64,000 bases of DNA from Triangularia verruculosa. Lineage: Eukaryota; Ascomycota; Sordariomycetes; Sordariales; Podosporaceae. Where the stretch lies: contig MU863918.1 in NCBI GenBank assembly GCA_033296885.1, positions 1 to 64,000 on the forward strand, read 5' to 3'. Of this stretch, positions 11,610 through 21,930 are shown one piece after another. Every line of letters starts with the position of its first letter. The stretch's first letter is position 1. Below the pieces are notes generated by a model. It searched no databases and was not told the DNA's origin. It saw only the letters and a program-made list of their open reading frames with translations. The translations under genes and the position numbers were made by a program.

Positions 11610-12241
11610 ATGGCCGGCCAGAAGAAGCAACAGATCACCTTTGAGGGTAGGTTACAAACATCGACGCATTTTGGGAAATTTGACTGACGGGGTTTCTAGA
11701 TTACATCGGTGTGACGGAGGCTGCGTTTGAGTGGGCTGACAGCTACGACTCAAAGGACTGGGACCGTCTGCGGAAATGCATTGCTCCAACCCTGCGGGTA
11801 TGTCCACGAGACCGCCCAAAACAAAGGCCAGGGGCAGAATGGCTAACAGCGGAAACACAGATTGACTACCGGTCGTTCCTCGACAAGATCTGGGAAGCCA
11901 TGCCAGCCGAGGAGTTCATCAGCATGATCTCGGACAAGTCAGTGCTGGGCAACCCCCTTCTGCGCACCCAACACTTCATTGGTGGTGCCAGCAAGTGGGA
12001 GAAGGTTTCGGACGATGAAATTATCGGCTACCATCAGCTGCGCGTGCCACACCAGGTATACACCGACTCCTCTCTGTCCAAGGTCGAGGTCAAGGGCCAC
12101 GCCCACAGCCACAACACTCACTACTACAAGAAGGTCAATGGTGTCTGGAAGTTCGCCGGACTCAACCCCAACATCCGGTGGTTTGAGTACGACTTTGACA
12201 AGGTGTTTGCCAGCGGTCGGGACAGCTTTGGCGAGCACTAA
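11610..12241 (+). CDS. SCD1: Scytalone dehydratase (DHN-melanin pathway), 3 exons
   Basis: Exons 11610-11646, 11700-11797 and 11861-12241 give 171 aa, the usual size. The enzyme dehydrates scytalone to 1,3,8-trihydroxynaphthalene and vermelone to DHN. The active-site pattern is intact: Y28-D29 and Y48 (equivalents of the substrate-binding Tyr30, Asp31 and Tyr50 in the rice-blast enzyme), H83 in TQHFIGG, and a second His in HQLRVPHQ. The C-terminal GLNPNIRWFEYDF block is characteristic. Introns are 53 nt (GTAGGT) and 63 nt (GTATGT, branch GGCTAAC). The rest of the melanin pathway (PKS, T4HN/T3HN reductases) is not in this window, so the gene is unclustered here. Confidence 0.95.
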
Positions 12242-12661
12242 GCTGCCAACCAGGAGTGAGGTTGCAGAGGAACCGGTATGCTGGAATGGATGGTGTCTGA
12301 AAGGAGCTGATCAAGCTGGTTTTGAGCGTTGTCCTTGATGATCCAGTAGACTAAATACTACAAGAATAGACTCTGGAAGTTTACCAAGTGCCGGTTCATG
12401 GTGTTGCCGATGCATGGAGAAAGGGAGGGGCACCCTTGGGCTGATGGTGGGGTCAAGACCAATCAAGCTTTCTCGGAGTGACGATGATTGGCTCATCAAA
12501 CTTTTTAGTGGATCCCTTTGACGTCCGCTCTGTTTTGGCTCCGACAAGTCAGAGTGTGCCTGGTCTTTTGACATCTTGAGGCATTCTACAACGAAAGGCC
12601 AGATGCACCTACTGACATTTTCTCGGTGACCTGATGCTGCCAGTGCGCAGTACAGCCGACA
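12242..12661. other. Intergenic spacer
   Basis: Spacer of 420 bp between scytalone dehydratase and MDM10, both on the plus strand. I see no gene. Confidence 0.6.
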
Positions 12662-14067
12662 ATGCGAGAGTTTATGCAGTACGTTAGGAATGCCTTCTAC
12701 GGTGCGACAGGGTGGAACGAGGACAACTCCTACAAAGACTTGAACGTGACAGCAAGAGGTGCGCATCTCTATGCCCCCCGTCCGATTCCGCGACTGATTC
12801 CACTACTGACATTGGGTGCTCGACAGAGTTGATCGACTTTCCATTGCCTCGAGGAATTCGGCTTAGCCTCTCATCCCTTGCGACGCCACACTTTGCAACC
12901 AGCTACCAGCTTTGCAATGTCGGGGTTGTCGATGGTTCGATATCGTACCTGCACAGCTCGGTCCCCCTGACCGCCGTCCCTGCCCAGTCCGATAAAATAC
13001 CGCTAGGGGCTCTCATGCGATCCTATCGTGGGTTGCATCAGCTGGGCACAAGAGGAGGAGCACAATGGTCGTGGGAAACAGAGCCGCAGGCCGGGACAAC
13101 ACCCCAGATACCAGCTGTTGCGGACATGCGGCCCATTCCCAATAAGGACAAGAGCTCGCTACTATATGGCCGGTTATATCTCCCGCAGTCTCTCCTCGAG
13201 GCCATGGTCATAAAACGTTTTAGCTCGGCCCTGCAAGTCCAGATGTCGGCTGTCAGCGAGCAGTCGTTGCGGAATGGAGGTACGATGTTGAGTGTAGTCC
13301 AATACGACAAGGGAAAATACGGACTGGAGGGCCTCTATTCGACTGATGGGGGCCTTCTTGGCCTCAGAGGTCTCTACAACTTTGGCGGAGATGCGTCTGG
13401 GACTGCGGCGAACTCTCAGAACGGCCCAGGAAGTCAAGAGTCCGCGGAAAAGGAGCGGATTTATGGTCGGTTCAGTGTTGGCGGTGAACTGTACTATGGG
13501 ACGTTGAATAAATCAGGGGGGATGTCTTTGGGCGCCCGTTTCGCTACTTTACCCACCCATAAGGGGACGCCACTTACCGCGACACTTACCATCAACCCAC
13601 TCATGGGCAACATCAACACCACATATGCCGTGCTGGCGAAGGACTTTCTTGCCATGGCGACTCGGATGGAGTTCAACGTGTACAGCTACGAAAGCGACTG
13701 GGCTGTTGGCTTAGAATTATGGAGTAACCGAAGGCCGGCCGGTTTCCTGCTCGGTGCTGACCCCAGCCTCCACCTTGAATCCGACGAGCCCGAACCACCA
13801 AAGAAAAAGGATCGAAGTTTTCGAGCGAAAATGGAATGGCGGCTGGATGATCCTGAACCTGAACCGGCCAAGGTTGAGAAACCAGAGGGCAAAACGCAAG
13901 AGTATCTTGGAGTGTTCAAGGCCCGGCTCAACTCCAACCTCAATCTCGGCCTGGTCTGGGAGGGACGTGTCAAATCACTGATCTTCAGCCTTGGCACTGG
14001 AGTTGATTTACACAAACTGGGCGAGCCATTTCGAAGTTTGGGCCTTGAAGTGCAATATTCATCGTAG
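12662..14067 (+). CDS. MDM10: Mitochondrial distribution and morphology protein 10 (ERMES subunit), 2 exons
   Basis: Exons 12662-12758 and 12827-14067 give 445 aa. The N-terminus MREFMQYVRNAFYGATGW and the block ELIDFPLPRGIRLSLSSLATPHFATSY after the intron are diagnostic of Mdm10. This outer-membrane beta-barrel belongs to the ER-mitochondria encounter structure and also associates with the SAM complex in beta-barrel assembly. Later strands (YYGTLNKSGGMSLGARFATL and GLEVQYSS at the C-terminus) fit the 19-strand barrel family. A charged low-complexity insert (EPEPPKKKDRSF, DDPEPEPAKVEKPEG) sits before the last strands, as in other filamentous fungi. The intron is 68 nt with a GTGCGC donor, phase 1. 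Confidence 0.95.
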
Positions 14068-15352
14068 TGAGAGCCAAATGACGCCGAGTTTTGGCTTGAG
14101 AGCTGTGGGAACAGCTGGTACTTCCAAAAACCTCACACGCCCCCACAGTAGGAACCATGTTTGCAAAAAGGCGGAAACTGAGGTCGGGCATGCAAGTCTC
14201 CCTTCAATGCCCGCAGCAAAAATATGTTGCGGTATGGCTTGAGAACTGTCGCGACCTAGAAACCCCCGATCAAGAACGAAGGCTTATCGACGCCGGAGCC
14301 AACTGGTAACCCTTTTTTGGGCCGAAGGGTACCTTGATGGACTCAAGTAATCCACCTCCTGACGTCGGTCGCCACAGCCACCAATGAGAACAAAAGGAGT
14401 TAGTCGGTCGCTCCCAGCATGTCTGGTTGAGATTGCACCGATGCTGGTACGGTACCAGATATCGATCTCAATGGTAGGCTACGGGGTGTTGTGGGCGCCG
14501 TCGAATGGACTAGATCCAGTGCAACGGGAACTTTGCAAATGCCATGGTTGTTCTTGGATGAACTGTCACGGTTAGTCTCCAGGGTCTTCAGGAGCACCTT
14601 CCAGCCTTAAAAGACGGGTCCGGACCCCTCCTCCGTCGCTGGATCCCACCAGTTTTGGCGCACCGTTCACTCGGTGATGCAGTTTCCTAACGCCTACGAT
14701 TATGAATACGTTGTTTTTTACGCCACCTATCATTCACTTGTGCTCTACCCTCCGCCAACCCCCTACTCAGTCGTCTTCTGTCTTCTCAACTCCCTCGATT
14801 CTGCGAGAATCTCGTCCCGCCAGCCTGCGGCTATAGCATCCTTCATTCAGCGAGAACTCTCTGTTTTCGTCTGGATTTCTTGGTGAGTGCTTTTCCCGCA
14901 CGTGCTAGGTTTTGGGCTGGCAGTTGTGCTTGCTGTTTGAGGTGTGCGCTAGCTGATAAGCAATTGCTGACCTCTGCCTTGCCCATCAAGGTTCTCAATC
15001 GACCTTCCGGCTCCCATTCTCCCATTTTCCTCCAACCTGTACCCGTTATCGCCTTCTCCTACCTGACCAACCCAGGCCGCAACGACAAAGCCTCAGTCTC
15101 GATGCCGCTTGCCATTTAGCTGTTCTGGTGGCACACAGAATTTATTGCAGAGAAACCATCAGCCGGCAGTCCTGCAAAGCGCAGATAATCTGATCTTTTC
15201 CCGCGCATAGCGGGAGACATCACGGCCACGTCAACCGACCTCCATATCTCGCACCATCACGAACACCACTCCCTCGCAGTTCACGGTGCTCCGGTCCCGA
15301 GAGTCCCATCGCCAGGACAAAACTCAACCCCAGCTTCATTCACTAGTTCTCC
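14068..15352. other. Intergenic plus long 5' leader of the ZIP transporter
   Basis: About 1.3 kb. From about 14690 the sequence becomes C/T-rich, like a transcribed leader, and contains a plausible 5'-UTR intron (14883-14990). No other gene is seen. Confidence 0.5.
14883..14990 (+). other. Possible 5'-UTR intron upstream of the ZIP gene
   Basis: A good GTGAGT donor at 14883, a branch-like TTGCTGAC near 14964-14971 and an ATCAAG acceptor at 14990 give a 108-nt candidate intron in the leader. This is inferred from sequence signals only. Confidence 0.4.
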
Positions 15353-16567
15353 ATGTGCCCGTCGGTAAATCTCACGGCCGAAACCTGGATAAATCACACA
15401 ATGCGGCGCTCAGAACTTCTATTGCGGGACGAGGTGGCTGCGCCGAGTTGTGTGGGCACGCTCGCAAGCAGAGATGATCTAGGATTGCGTATCGCCTCTG
15501 TCTTTATCATTCTGCTCGGTTCTGCCGTCGGTGCGCTATTGCCAGTATGGCTGGCGAGGAGCTCTAAATTGCGTGTACCAAAGCTTTGCTTCTTTATCGC
15601 CAAGTACTTTGGTACGGGGGTTATCATTGCAACCGCTTTCATGCACCTTCTCTCCCCAGCCTCAGACAACCTCCGGGATGAGTGTCTTGAGCATATTCTT
15701 CCGGATTATGACTGGGCGATGGGTATCGGTCTAGCCACCATCATGGTCATGTTTCTTCTCGAGATTCTCGTTTCACGCTTCGACTTCGGGTTCCATTCAT
15801 CACATGGGCATCACCAGAGCCCCCCAGAAGCATTAATGGCGGATCGTGCGGCGGCATTGCGTCCCATTGCCAGCCACTTGCGGTTACAGGACCGAGAGCT
15901 TGTCCCATCCAGCAGCCCGGGTGGGAGCTCTTCCCCGGTGGCCAGCAGCATAGAAGGTGGCATGTGTGGCAAGCACCAAATTCCAGTGTTGCGCCATGAA
16001 GTCAGTTACCCGCCGGGAGGAGAGAACCATCTGGGTCATCTTCGAGATCACATCGAGGGCGACGAGCACTCCAATTTTGCGGCGCAGATGACAGCCCTGT
16101 TCATTCTCGAATTCGGCGTCATCTTTCACTCCATCTTCATCGGCCTGACGCTTGCCGTCACCGAAAACTTTACTGTGCTCTTTGTCGTGCTGGTATTCCA
16201 CCAGACCTTTGAAGGTCTTGGCTTGGGTGCACGCCTCGCAACCGCCACGTGGCCTCCGGACTCTAGAAGATGGACGCCATATATTCTCGGGACTGTGTAC
16301 GCATTTAGCACCCCTCTGGCCATCAGCATTGGACTCGTTGCGAGCCAGTCGATCTCGTTGGAGGCCACCACCAGCAAGATCGTCAATGGTGTTTTCGATG
16401 CCATCAGTGGCGGCATCTTGATGTACACTGGCCTCGTGGAGTTACTGGCACACGAATTCATGTTCAACCCTGAGATGCGTAAAGCCGGCTTGCAAATGCA
16501 GCTGTGCGCATATGGATGTGTGTTTGTTGGCGTTTTCGTCATGGCCTTGTTGGCAAACTGGGCTTGA
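15353..16567 (+). CDS. ZIP-family zinc transporter
   Basis: Single-exon protein of 404 aa in the ZRT1/ZRT2-like ZIP family, importing Zn2+ (possibly other divalent metals) at the plasma membrane. About eight membrane segments are visible, beginning with LRIASVFIILLGSAVGALLP. The TM4 metal signature is HSIFIGLTLAV (H259) and the TM5 signature is HQTFEGLGLGAR (H283, E287), which line the metal path in this family. The cytosolic loop between TM3 and TM4 is long and His-rich (FHSSHGHHQ, GGENHLGHLRDH), typical of a zinc-sensing loop. The start at 15353 leaves a short polar N-terminus; in-frame Met residues follow. The next gene downstream is convergent. Confidence 0.92.
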   Translation: MCPSVNLTAETWINHTMRRSELLLRDEVAAPSCVGTLASRDDLGLRIASVFIILLGSAVGALLPVWLARSSKLRVPKLCFFIAKYFGTGVIIATAFMHLLSPASDNLRDECLEHILPDYDWAMGIGLATIMVMFLLEILVSRFDFGFHSSHGHHQSPPEALMADRAAALRPIASHLRLQDRELVPSSSPGGSSSPVASSIEGGMCGKHQIPVLRHEVSYPPGGENHLGHLRDHIEGDEHSNFAAQMTALFILEFGVIFHSIFIGLTLAVTENFTVLFVVLVFHQTFEGLGLGARLATATWPPDSRRWTPYILGTVYAFSTPLAISIGLVASQSISLEATTSKIVNGVFDAISGGILMYTGLVELLAHEFMFNPEMRKAGLQMQLCAYGCVFVGVFVMALLANWA

Positions 16568-17161
16568 TTCGAGACTCCTAAATGTTCAGACTTTTACACT
16601 CATTTTTGCATTGCGTTGGAGTTTTATTGGGCATAGGTTGAAGCGTGTCGTGGTGGCTTTTCTTCATACCGGGTCATGGTCATGATGGATGAATGGTATA
16701 TGGGAAGAACAATAGAACATTAGAGGAACGATTAAGGCGTTGATTGGGTTGAGGGGGAAAATAAGAGTGGGAACATGGAGAAAACATGGATACTTCCCAG
16801 GATGCAGAGAATATGCTGGTACCTTACTTAGACAGACATGGCTAACTCGCCACGAACTTTCATCATGATACCCATCCATGTAAAAGAAGCGTCAATGTTG
16901 GCATTGTTTATATACTGCAGCATTTTGCTGCCGCTTAATAGAGCCATAATCTGAATGCGTACATATCTTTACAGACCATAATATCTGTGATCCCAAACTC
17001 CACCCCCTTCCTCAATCTCTTTTTCGGCAAGATCAAAACAAATAGACAACCAACATAAACCCAGTTTTGACAAAATTCCAGCCATCCCTCGATTCCAGTG
17101 GAGAGCGCCCGGGGTGAAAGAATGAGCAGAACAGAGAAAGACATCCAAGTAAAACATCCAA
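16568..17161. other. Convergent 3' spacer
   Basis: Spacer of 594 bp between the 3' ends of the ZIP gene (plus) and the ankyrin-deaminase gene (minus). I see no gene. Confidence 0.6.
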
Positions 17162-19261
17162 TTATTCCGACCTCGCGGCCACTGCTCTCGCAAAGGTACT
17201 CCGCGATCTGAAAGTCGTCTCTCGGCGTGATGGTATCCGGGCCTTGGATTGTTTGTTTTGCGCCGCATAAGAGGTCTTGCCTTGTCCACGAGCACTGCGG
17301 GCGCGAGACGTGCTCGCATTGCCACTGATCTTGCCCAAGACGCCGTCGATATTAACCCCATCCCCGCTATCGACAATGACACCTCCTCCCAACCGTGCCG
17401 CCAGCGCCGAGCCCGGCGTTCCTGGTCCTATTCCTTCGTAGGTAAAGCGCCCAAGATTCAGCGCTTGCTGGGTTCGATACAACGGGTGTATCGGAGCGTT
17501 GGTGATCTGAGACGAACCTCGGATGGGGGTATCCGCCGCATCCACGCCGGCATCGTCGAAGTAAGCCGAACGACCCTCGAGTGTAGACACAGGTTCGACA
17601 CTTCGTGTCCGACCCGTGAACTCGGACCTCGCCGATGGCGTGGGCGTCCTTGAGGCCGGGCGGTGGGGGAGCGAGAACTTGGCGGCTGCGCCGTTGGTGG
17701 GGTCAGCGCCGTCGCAGATGGCCTTGGAGAAAGACTCGTTCTTTTCGTTACGCCGGTTCAGCGGCTTTGCCACCGGCCTGGGATCTGATGACGGGAAGAC
17801 CGTCCACTGGAGGAAGTGTTAATCAGTTTGAAGTGACATGCTGGGAAGGGCAAACAACGTACATTCTCAGGGGCAGCGGTTCCACTGACCCCGGTTGCGC
17901 GCCGAATTCGGGGCTGCCGGACATCGTGATCACCCTGATCTCCCAGCTCCAGGAGATATTCGAATGGCTGTTTACCATCCTCGGATGGTTCGGACTCCGT
18001 CGAGGACTCGTCACTGTCGTCAACGTCTTGATGGGTCGACGGGTCGGGGGCCACATCTGGCTCAGCTCGAGTATGAGTATGGCCCTGCTTCAGGGCAAAT
18101 TTCTCGCAAGTACAGTTGGTATATCTGCCTATTCCTGCTCCTCGACTTCCTTTGGTGTAGAAAGGGATCTGTTCAACGCAAATAACAATCCCTGTAAGGC
18201 ACTTTATTCTGTCGAGAAAATCCCAGCACTAATCCCGTGGTTATTAGCAACCACAACAGAAGAATTCAGCGGTTGCGTAAGGTACTTACATCTCGACATG
18301 GCCCGTGGTCAAGGAACAGTCTTGCTTCCTTGAAATGAGTTGGAATTACCGCCCCTCGTAGATCTGAGATACGGGCAACATCTGATGTGCCCAGGATTTT
18401 CTTGAGGACTCTCAAAACCCACCAAAGTGCTAACTTCTTTTCCACGTGGCATGCAGCGAACCGCCCCTTGTGTTCCGGCAGCGCAGTTTGGTTCCCATTG
18501 TCTCGCTGTGATCCGCATACTTTGAGGTCATGTAGACGAATGACTTCTCTGACAAGACCTGTGAAAACGGCATTGTCAAGAACCCGAGGTCCTCGGCCTG
18601 GGTTGGGATTCCACCCACTGACCGCAAGCTGCTCAACCTTGGTGGTCCCTTCTGAGGTGACAGCAGAGGTTATAAAACCTGCTGTCGCATTGGAGAGGTT
18701 GCTGCCCTCTTTTCCGGGTTTGAACCTTTCCGTCTCCCCCGAAGGCTTAAGAATAATCACTCGCTTCGAATGTTTCAGCATCCTGCTGTAGGAGAACGGG
18801 TGGTTTCCAAATCGGCGACTACCCTTCGTCAATGAATGATACAGAGCAGAGACATAGGGAATGGCCTACCAAGACCGCAGAGCGGCAGGGTTTCTCAGAA
18901 TCACTGAGATTTTGCGCTGTTGGCTGCCAGATATTGAGCCAAGCCCAAGTTTTTGGTAGATCTTAAGCTTAACGTTAAAAAGAGAGCTTCGTGAGTATTC
19001 GCTGGCAACGCGGCTTTGGAAATCTCTGGTCTTCCTCGAAGCGCCGTATCTCAAAAGCAGCTTCGCGATCCGAAGGCGTCCGCAAAGGACAGCCGTCATA
19101 AGGGCTGTTGAACCCTCTCGGTCACGGGCTTCCAAGATCTTTTTCTTCCCTTCCTGTGACACCGGCAACGACTTGAGGATCTCCCTTGCGCGTCGGAAGT
19201 CGCCAGTGATTGCGGCGACGTGGAGCTCAGAGAGCCCGTACGCCTCGGGAAGCGACGCCAT
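17162..19261 (-). CDS. Ankyrin-repeat protein with DYW-like deaminase domain, 4 exons
   Basis: Exons (minus) 19261-18870, 18818-18290, 18228-17863 and 17806-17162 join in frame to 643 aa. Residues 5-90 are ankyrin repeats (GLSELHVAAITGDFRRAREIL, then REGSTALMTAVLCGRLRIAKLLLRYGA). Residues about 200-350 carry a zinc-deaminase signature: H255-V-E257 in CHVEKKLALWW, then PC305RDC308WDF, which is the HxE...CxxC order of cytidine deaminases and closely resembles the plant DYW motif (HSEKLA...CxDCH). A further C346-T-C348 resembles the DYW second-zinc CxC. A disordered Ser/Arg-rich tail of about 280 aa follows. Intron 2 splits PCRD|C; its true acceptor (GATTAG at 18229) restores the Cys. Predicted role: nucleic-acid cytidine deamination, substrate unknown. 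The start at 19261 has a good context (AAAAATGGCG); an upstream in-frame ATG at 19687 would add 142 atypical residues. Confidence 0.78.
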
Positions 19262-20370
19262 TTTTGGCTGGAGATCGAGCAGAGTTCCTCGTGACTGAGA
19301 CTGGAAACACGTGGATACGGAAGACAAAGATGTCGCGGGGCACAGAAAGTCGAGGAACGATGCGGGGTGAAGTCCTCGCGCAGTGAAGGCGGGAGAAAAG
19401 AAAGTTGAGGCGAGGTCAAGAAATTGGGAATTAGGAAGGAAATCAACAGCCGGGAGATTTTGACGTAGATCTGGCGATGGTTGCCTAACAGGTACACCGA
19501 ATAGAAAGGGCCTTGAAAGGAAACCACGGCTGAGAAGGAAGCTGCAGGGGTGGCGTCGTTCCTTGATCTTGTGCGGTTGCCCGTCGTGGTCCTCGTACTG
19601 CTGTATTTTGTGGTGTACATTATCGTCTAGGTCCGCCGTAGAATCCTCACGAGGTGTCATCCTTGATTCTGTGTTGGTAACTACCATGATCTTTGTTATG
19701 ATGTGTTGGTTCTGTGGTACACCATCCGGAATCGGAGATGATGAGAGCTTAGAAGCCAGTTGATTTTCTCTGCTTCAAGAATATATGATAATAAGAACTG
19801 CACACTGATGCCAATCCCAGAGGAAACACTAAGCATTGGGAAGTGGCAAACCAACACAAGGAAACTATATTGGCTATGCTTTCTAAAACTTGAATATAAC
19901 TCTTGACTCTGAAGACGCTCTAGAGGCCTTTGAACTTGCCACAGGTTTAAGTCCTTCTAGGTCCCCGTCCAGTGTCTACAAGAAACTTCGCTCCGAGGAA
20001 AGAAAATTGGGACAGAGCCTTTACCTCGTTCGCCTTCAGTGATGTTATTTCACACCCCAAGATAGCACGTTGCCTAGGCGTGATGTCTTTGTGTGGCTAT
20101 GAGCATTTTGATAGCAGATAGCAGACCGCCGAGTCAACGCTCCTCTTCTGTGATCGTTCTGACGTTGGCTAGCACAAGCTATTTTGGACCCGGGTGTTGC
20201 AATGGGGAGCTCCGAGTCTGACTGGCTTTTCTTTATCATGCAAACACCACGAGTCAGCTAGTTCATTCGAACGATAAGAGGAATGCGAAGACAAGGAATA
20301 AAGGGGCAAAACACCTCAGGCGAATACAGCAAGAGTCGGAGAGCTGCTTGAAATCGGCATCCTCGACAAA
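19262..20370. other. Divergent promoter region
   Basis: 1.1 kb between the start of the ankyrin-deaminase gene (minus) and the O-methyltransferase (plus). The half nearest the deaminase gene stays open in its frame up to an ATG at 19687, probably as 5' leader. No other gene is seen. Confidence 0.55.
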
Positions 20371-21669
20371 ATGGGTTCCAATCCACCTACTTTGGTCAAC
20401 CTGGCTCACGATATAGTCAAGCATGCAACCACCATCACCAACTACTTACAATCCCACAACCTGCCCCAGCCTTCTTTCGCTTCTAACTCACCTGCACACC
20501 CAATTCCAGAGAATGACGAGAAGCTTTCTGCAACGAGACTGGCCTTGATCGAAGCCACCAAGGCTCTCCAGGCGCTGGCTATAGGACCCTCTGAGACTAC
20601 TCGTCTCTTTGGGTTCACCGAACTCTGTCACCTAGCAGCGATGCAAGCACTCTGTCACTTCAACGTTCCTCAGAATATCCCCCTTGACAACCCAGTCAGC
20701 CTAGATGAACTATCCACCAAGACCAAAGTGGATAAACACGTTCTTGGTAGGTTCCTTCGCATGGCGGCAACGAACTACTATTTTGTCGAGTCCAAGCCCG
20801 GATATTTCGCGCATACTGCATGGTCAAAGACGCTAGCAACAGATGAAAAGATGAAGCAATGCATCTGGTTTCGGCACACTGAGTTGCTGCCCTCTGCGGG
20901 GAAGTTAGTCGAGGCGGTAGAGGAGTACCCTGGGAGTGACGACCCGAAGGAGACGGCTTTTGCGCTTGCTTTCAGCGGGGAGACGTTCTTTGATTATAAA
21001 GAAAAGAACCCAGATCATATGGTCAGGTTCGGGCAGTTTGTGGATGCCTTTGCGAGCGGCTATGTGGTTGATTCCCCGGAGAACATCGCGAGGGGATATC
21101 CGTGGGAAGACGTCGGCAGGTCAGGAGACGGGCTGGTGGTGGATGTCGGGGGTGGGATCGGACACATCTCGGTTGCTATCGGCAAAGAGCACGGTCAGCT
21201 CAGGTTCCTGGTGCAGGACTTTGAAGATCTTAGGAAGGAATCAGAAGCCCTAGCTCTAAAGAACGGGTTGGTGGGGAGGGTCAATTTCATGGCGCATGAC
21301 TTCTTCACTGAGCAACCCGAGGAGGCCAGGAGAGCAGGCGTCTATTTCTTGCGAAACATCTTGCACAACTGGTCGGACTCATATTGCCGGAAGATCTTGA
21401 AGCCGCTCGTGGGGGCTATGGGAAAAGAGAGTCGGATCATCATTTGTGATATCGTGCTTCCCGAGGCGAATAGTGGGATGCCAAAGACACAGGAGGAGAG
21501 AGCGCGGGCGTTAGATTTGACGATGTTAGCAATGTTCAACGCGAGGGAAAGGTCCCTGGAGGAGTGGCAGGCTTTGTTCAGGAGCGTGGACGATAAATTG
21601 AAGATCACAGCTGTCATTGGCAGGCCGAAGATGCGGATGGATTGCCTGATTGAGGTGCGGTTGATGTAG
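20371..21669 (+). CDS. SAM-dependent O-methyltransferase (COMT-like, secondary metabolism type)
   Basis: Single-exon protein of 432 aa. It has an N-terminal winged-helix dimerisation region (GFTELCHLAAMQALCHFNVPQ; TKVDKHVLGRFLRMAATNYYF) and a C-terminal Rossmann fold. The SAM-binding motif is VVDVGGGIGHISVAIGKEHG (D258 begins the glycine loop), followed by RFLVQDFEDL. The catalytic base is expected to be H332 in RNILHNWSD, the usual position in O-methyltransferases of this family. ICDIVLPEANSG and LDLTMLAMFNARERSLEEWQALF are also canonical. It methylates a phenolic or other hydroxyl group on a small molecule; the substrate is unknown. It converges with the TauD-type gene and opens a metabolic patch. 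Confidence 0.92.
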   Translation: MGSNPPTLVNLAHDIVKHATTITNYLQSHNLPQPSFASNSPAHPIPENDEKLSATRLALIEATKALQALAIGPSETTRLFGFTELCHLAAMQALCHFNVPQNIPLDNPVSLDELSTKTKVDKHVLGRFLRMAATNYYFVESKPGYFAHTAWSKTLATDEKMKQCIWFRHTELLPSAGKLVEAVEEYPGSDDPKETAFALAFSGETFFDYKEKNPDHMVRFGQFVDAFASGYVVDSPENIARGYPWEDVGRSGDGLVVDVGGGIGHISVAIGKEHGQLRFLVQDFEDLRKESEALALKNGLVGRVNFMAHDFFTEQPEEARRAGVYFLRNILHNWSDSYCRKILKPLVGAMGKESRIIICDIVLPEANSGMPKTQEERARALDLTMLAMFNARERSLEEWQALFRSVDDKLKITAVIGRPKMRMDCLIEVRLM

Positions 21670-21930
21670 GCTTAGGTATTTTGAGAACGCGATCAATTAG
21701 AAGAATGAATGTTCTGTTTCCATGATCGACTCGCGATGTGGAGGCGTGCAACCTGGAAGGGACAGGTTGCACAAACAAACTCGCGGACACGGACAGATCC
21801 GACATTATTTCCCAATTCTGAGGGCACATTTCCAATTCCCAACGGCAGGCACGTCCGGTAGCGCAGAGCACTCGACCCAGAGCTGAAAAGCAGTGGTCGA
21901 CCGATCATCAGTCTGAATGCTCTCCAGCCA

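Noticed and set aside
11711..12241. Uninterrupted frame through scytalone dehydratase intron 2
   Set aside because: The frame happens to stay open across 11798-11860, but removing this GTATGT...CACAG intron gives the exact family length and sequence.
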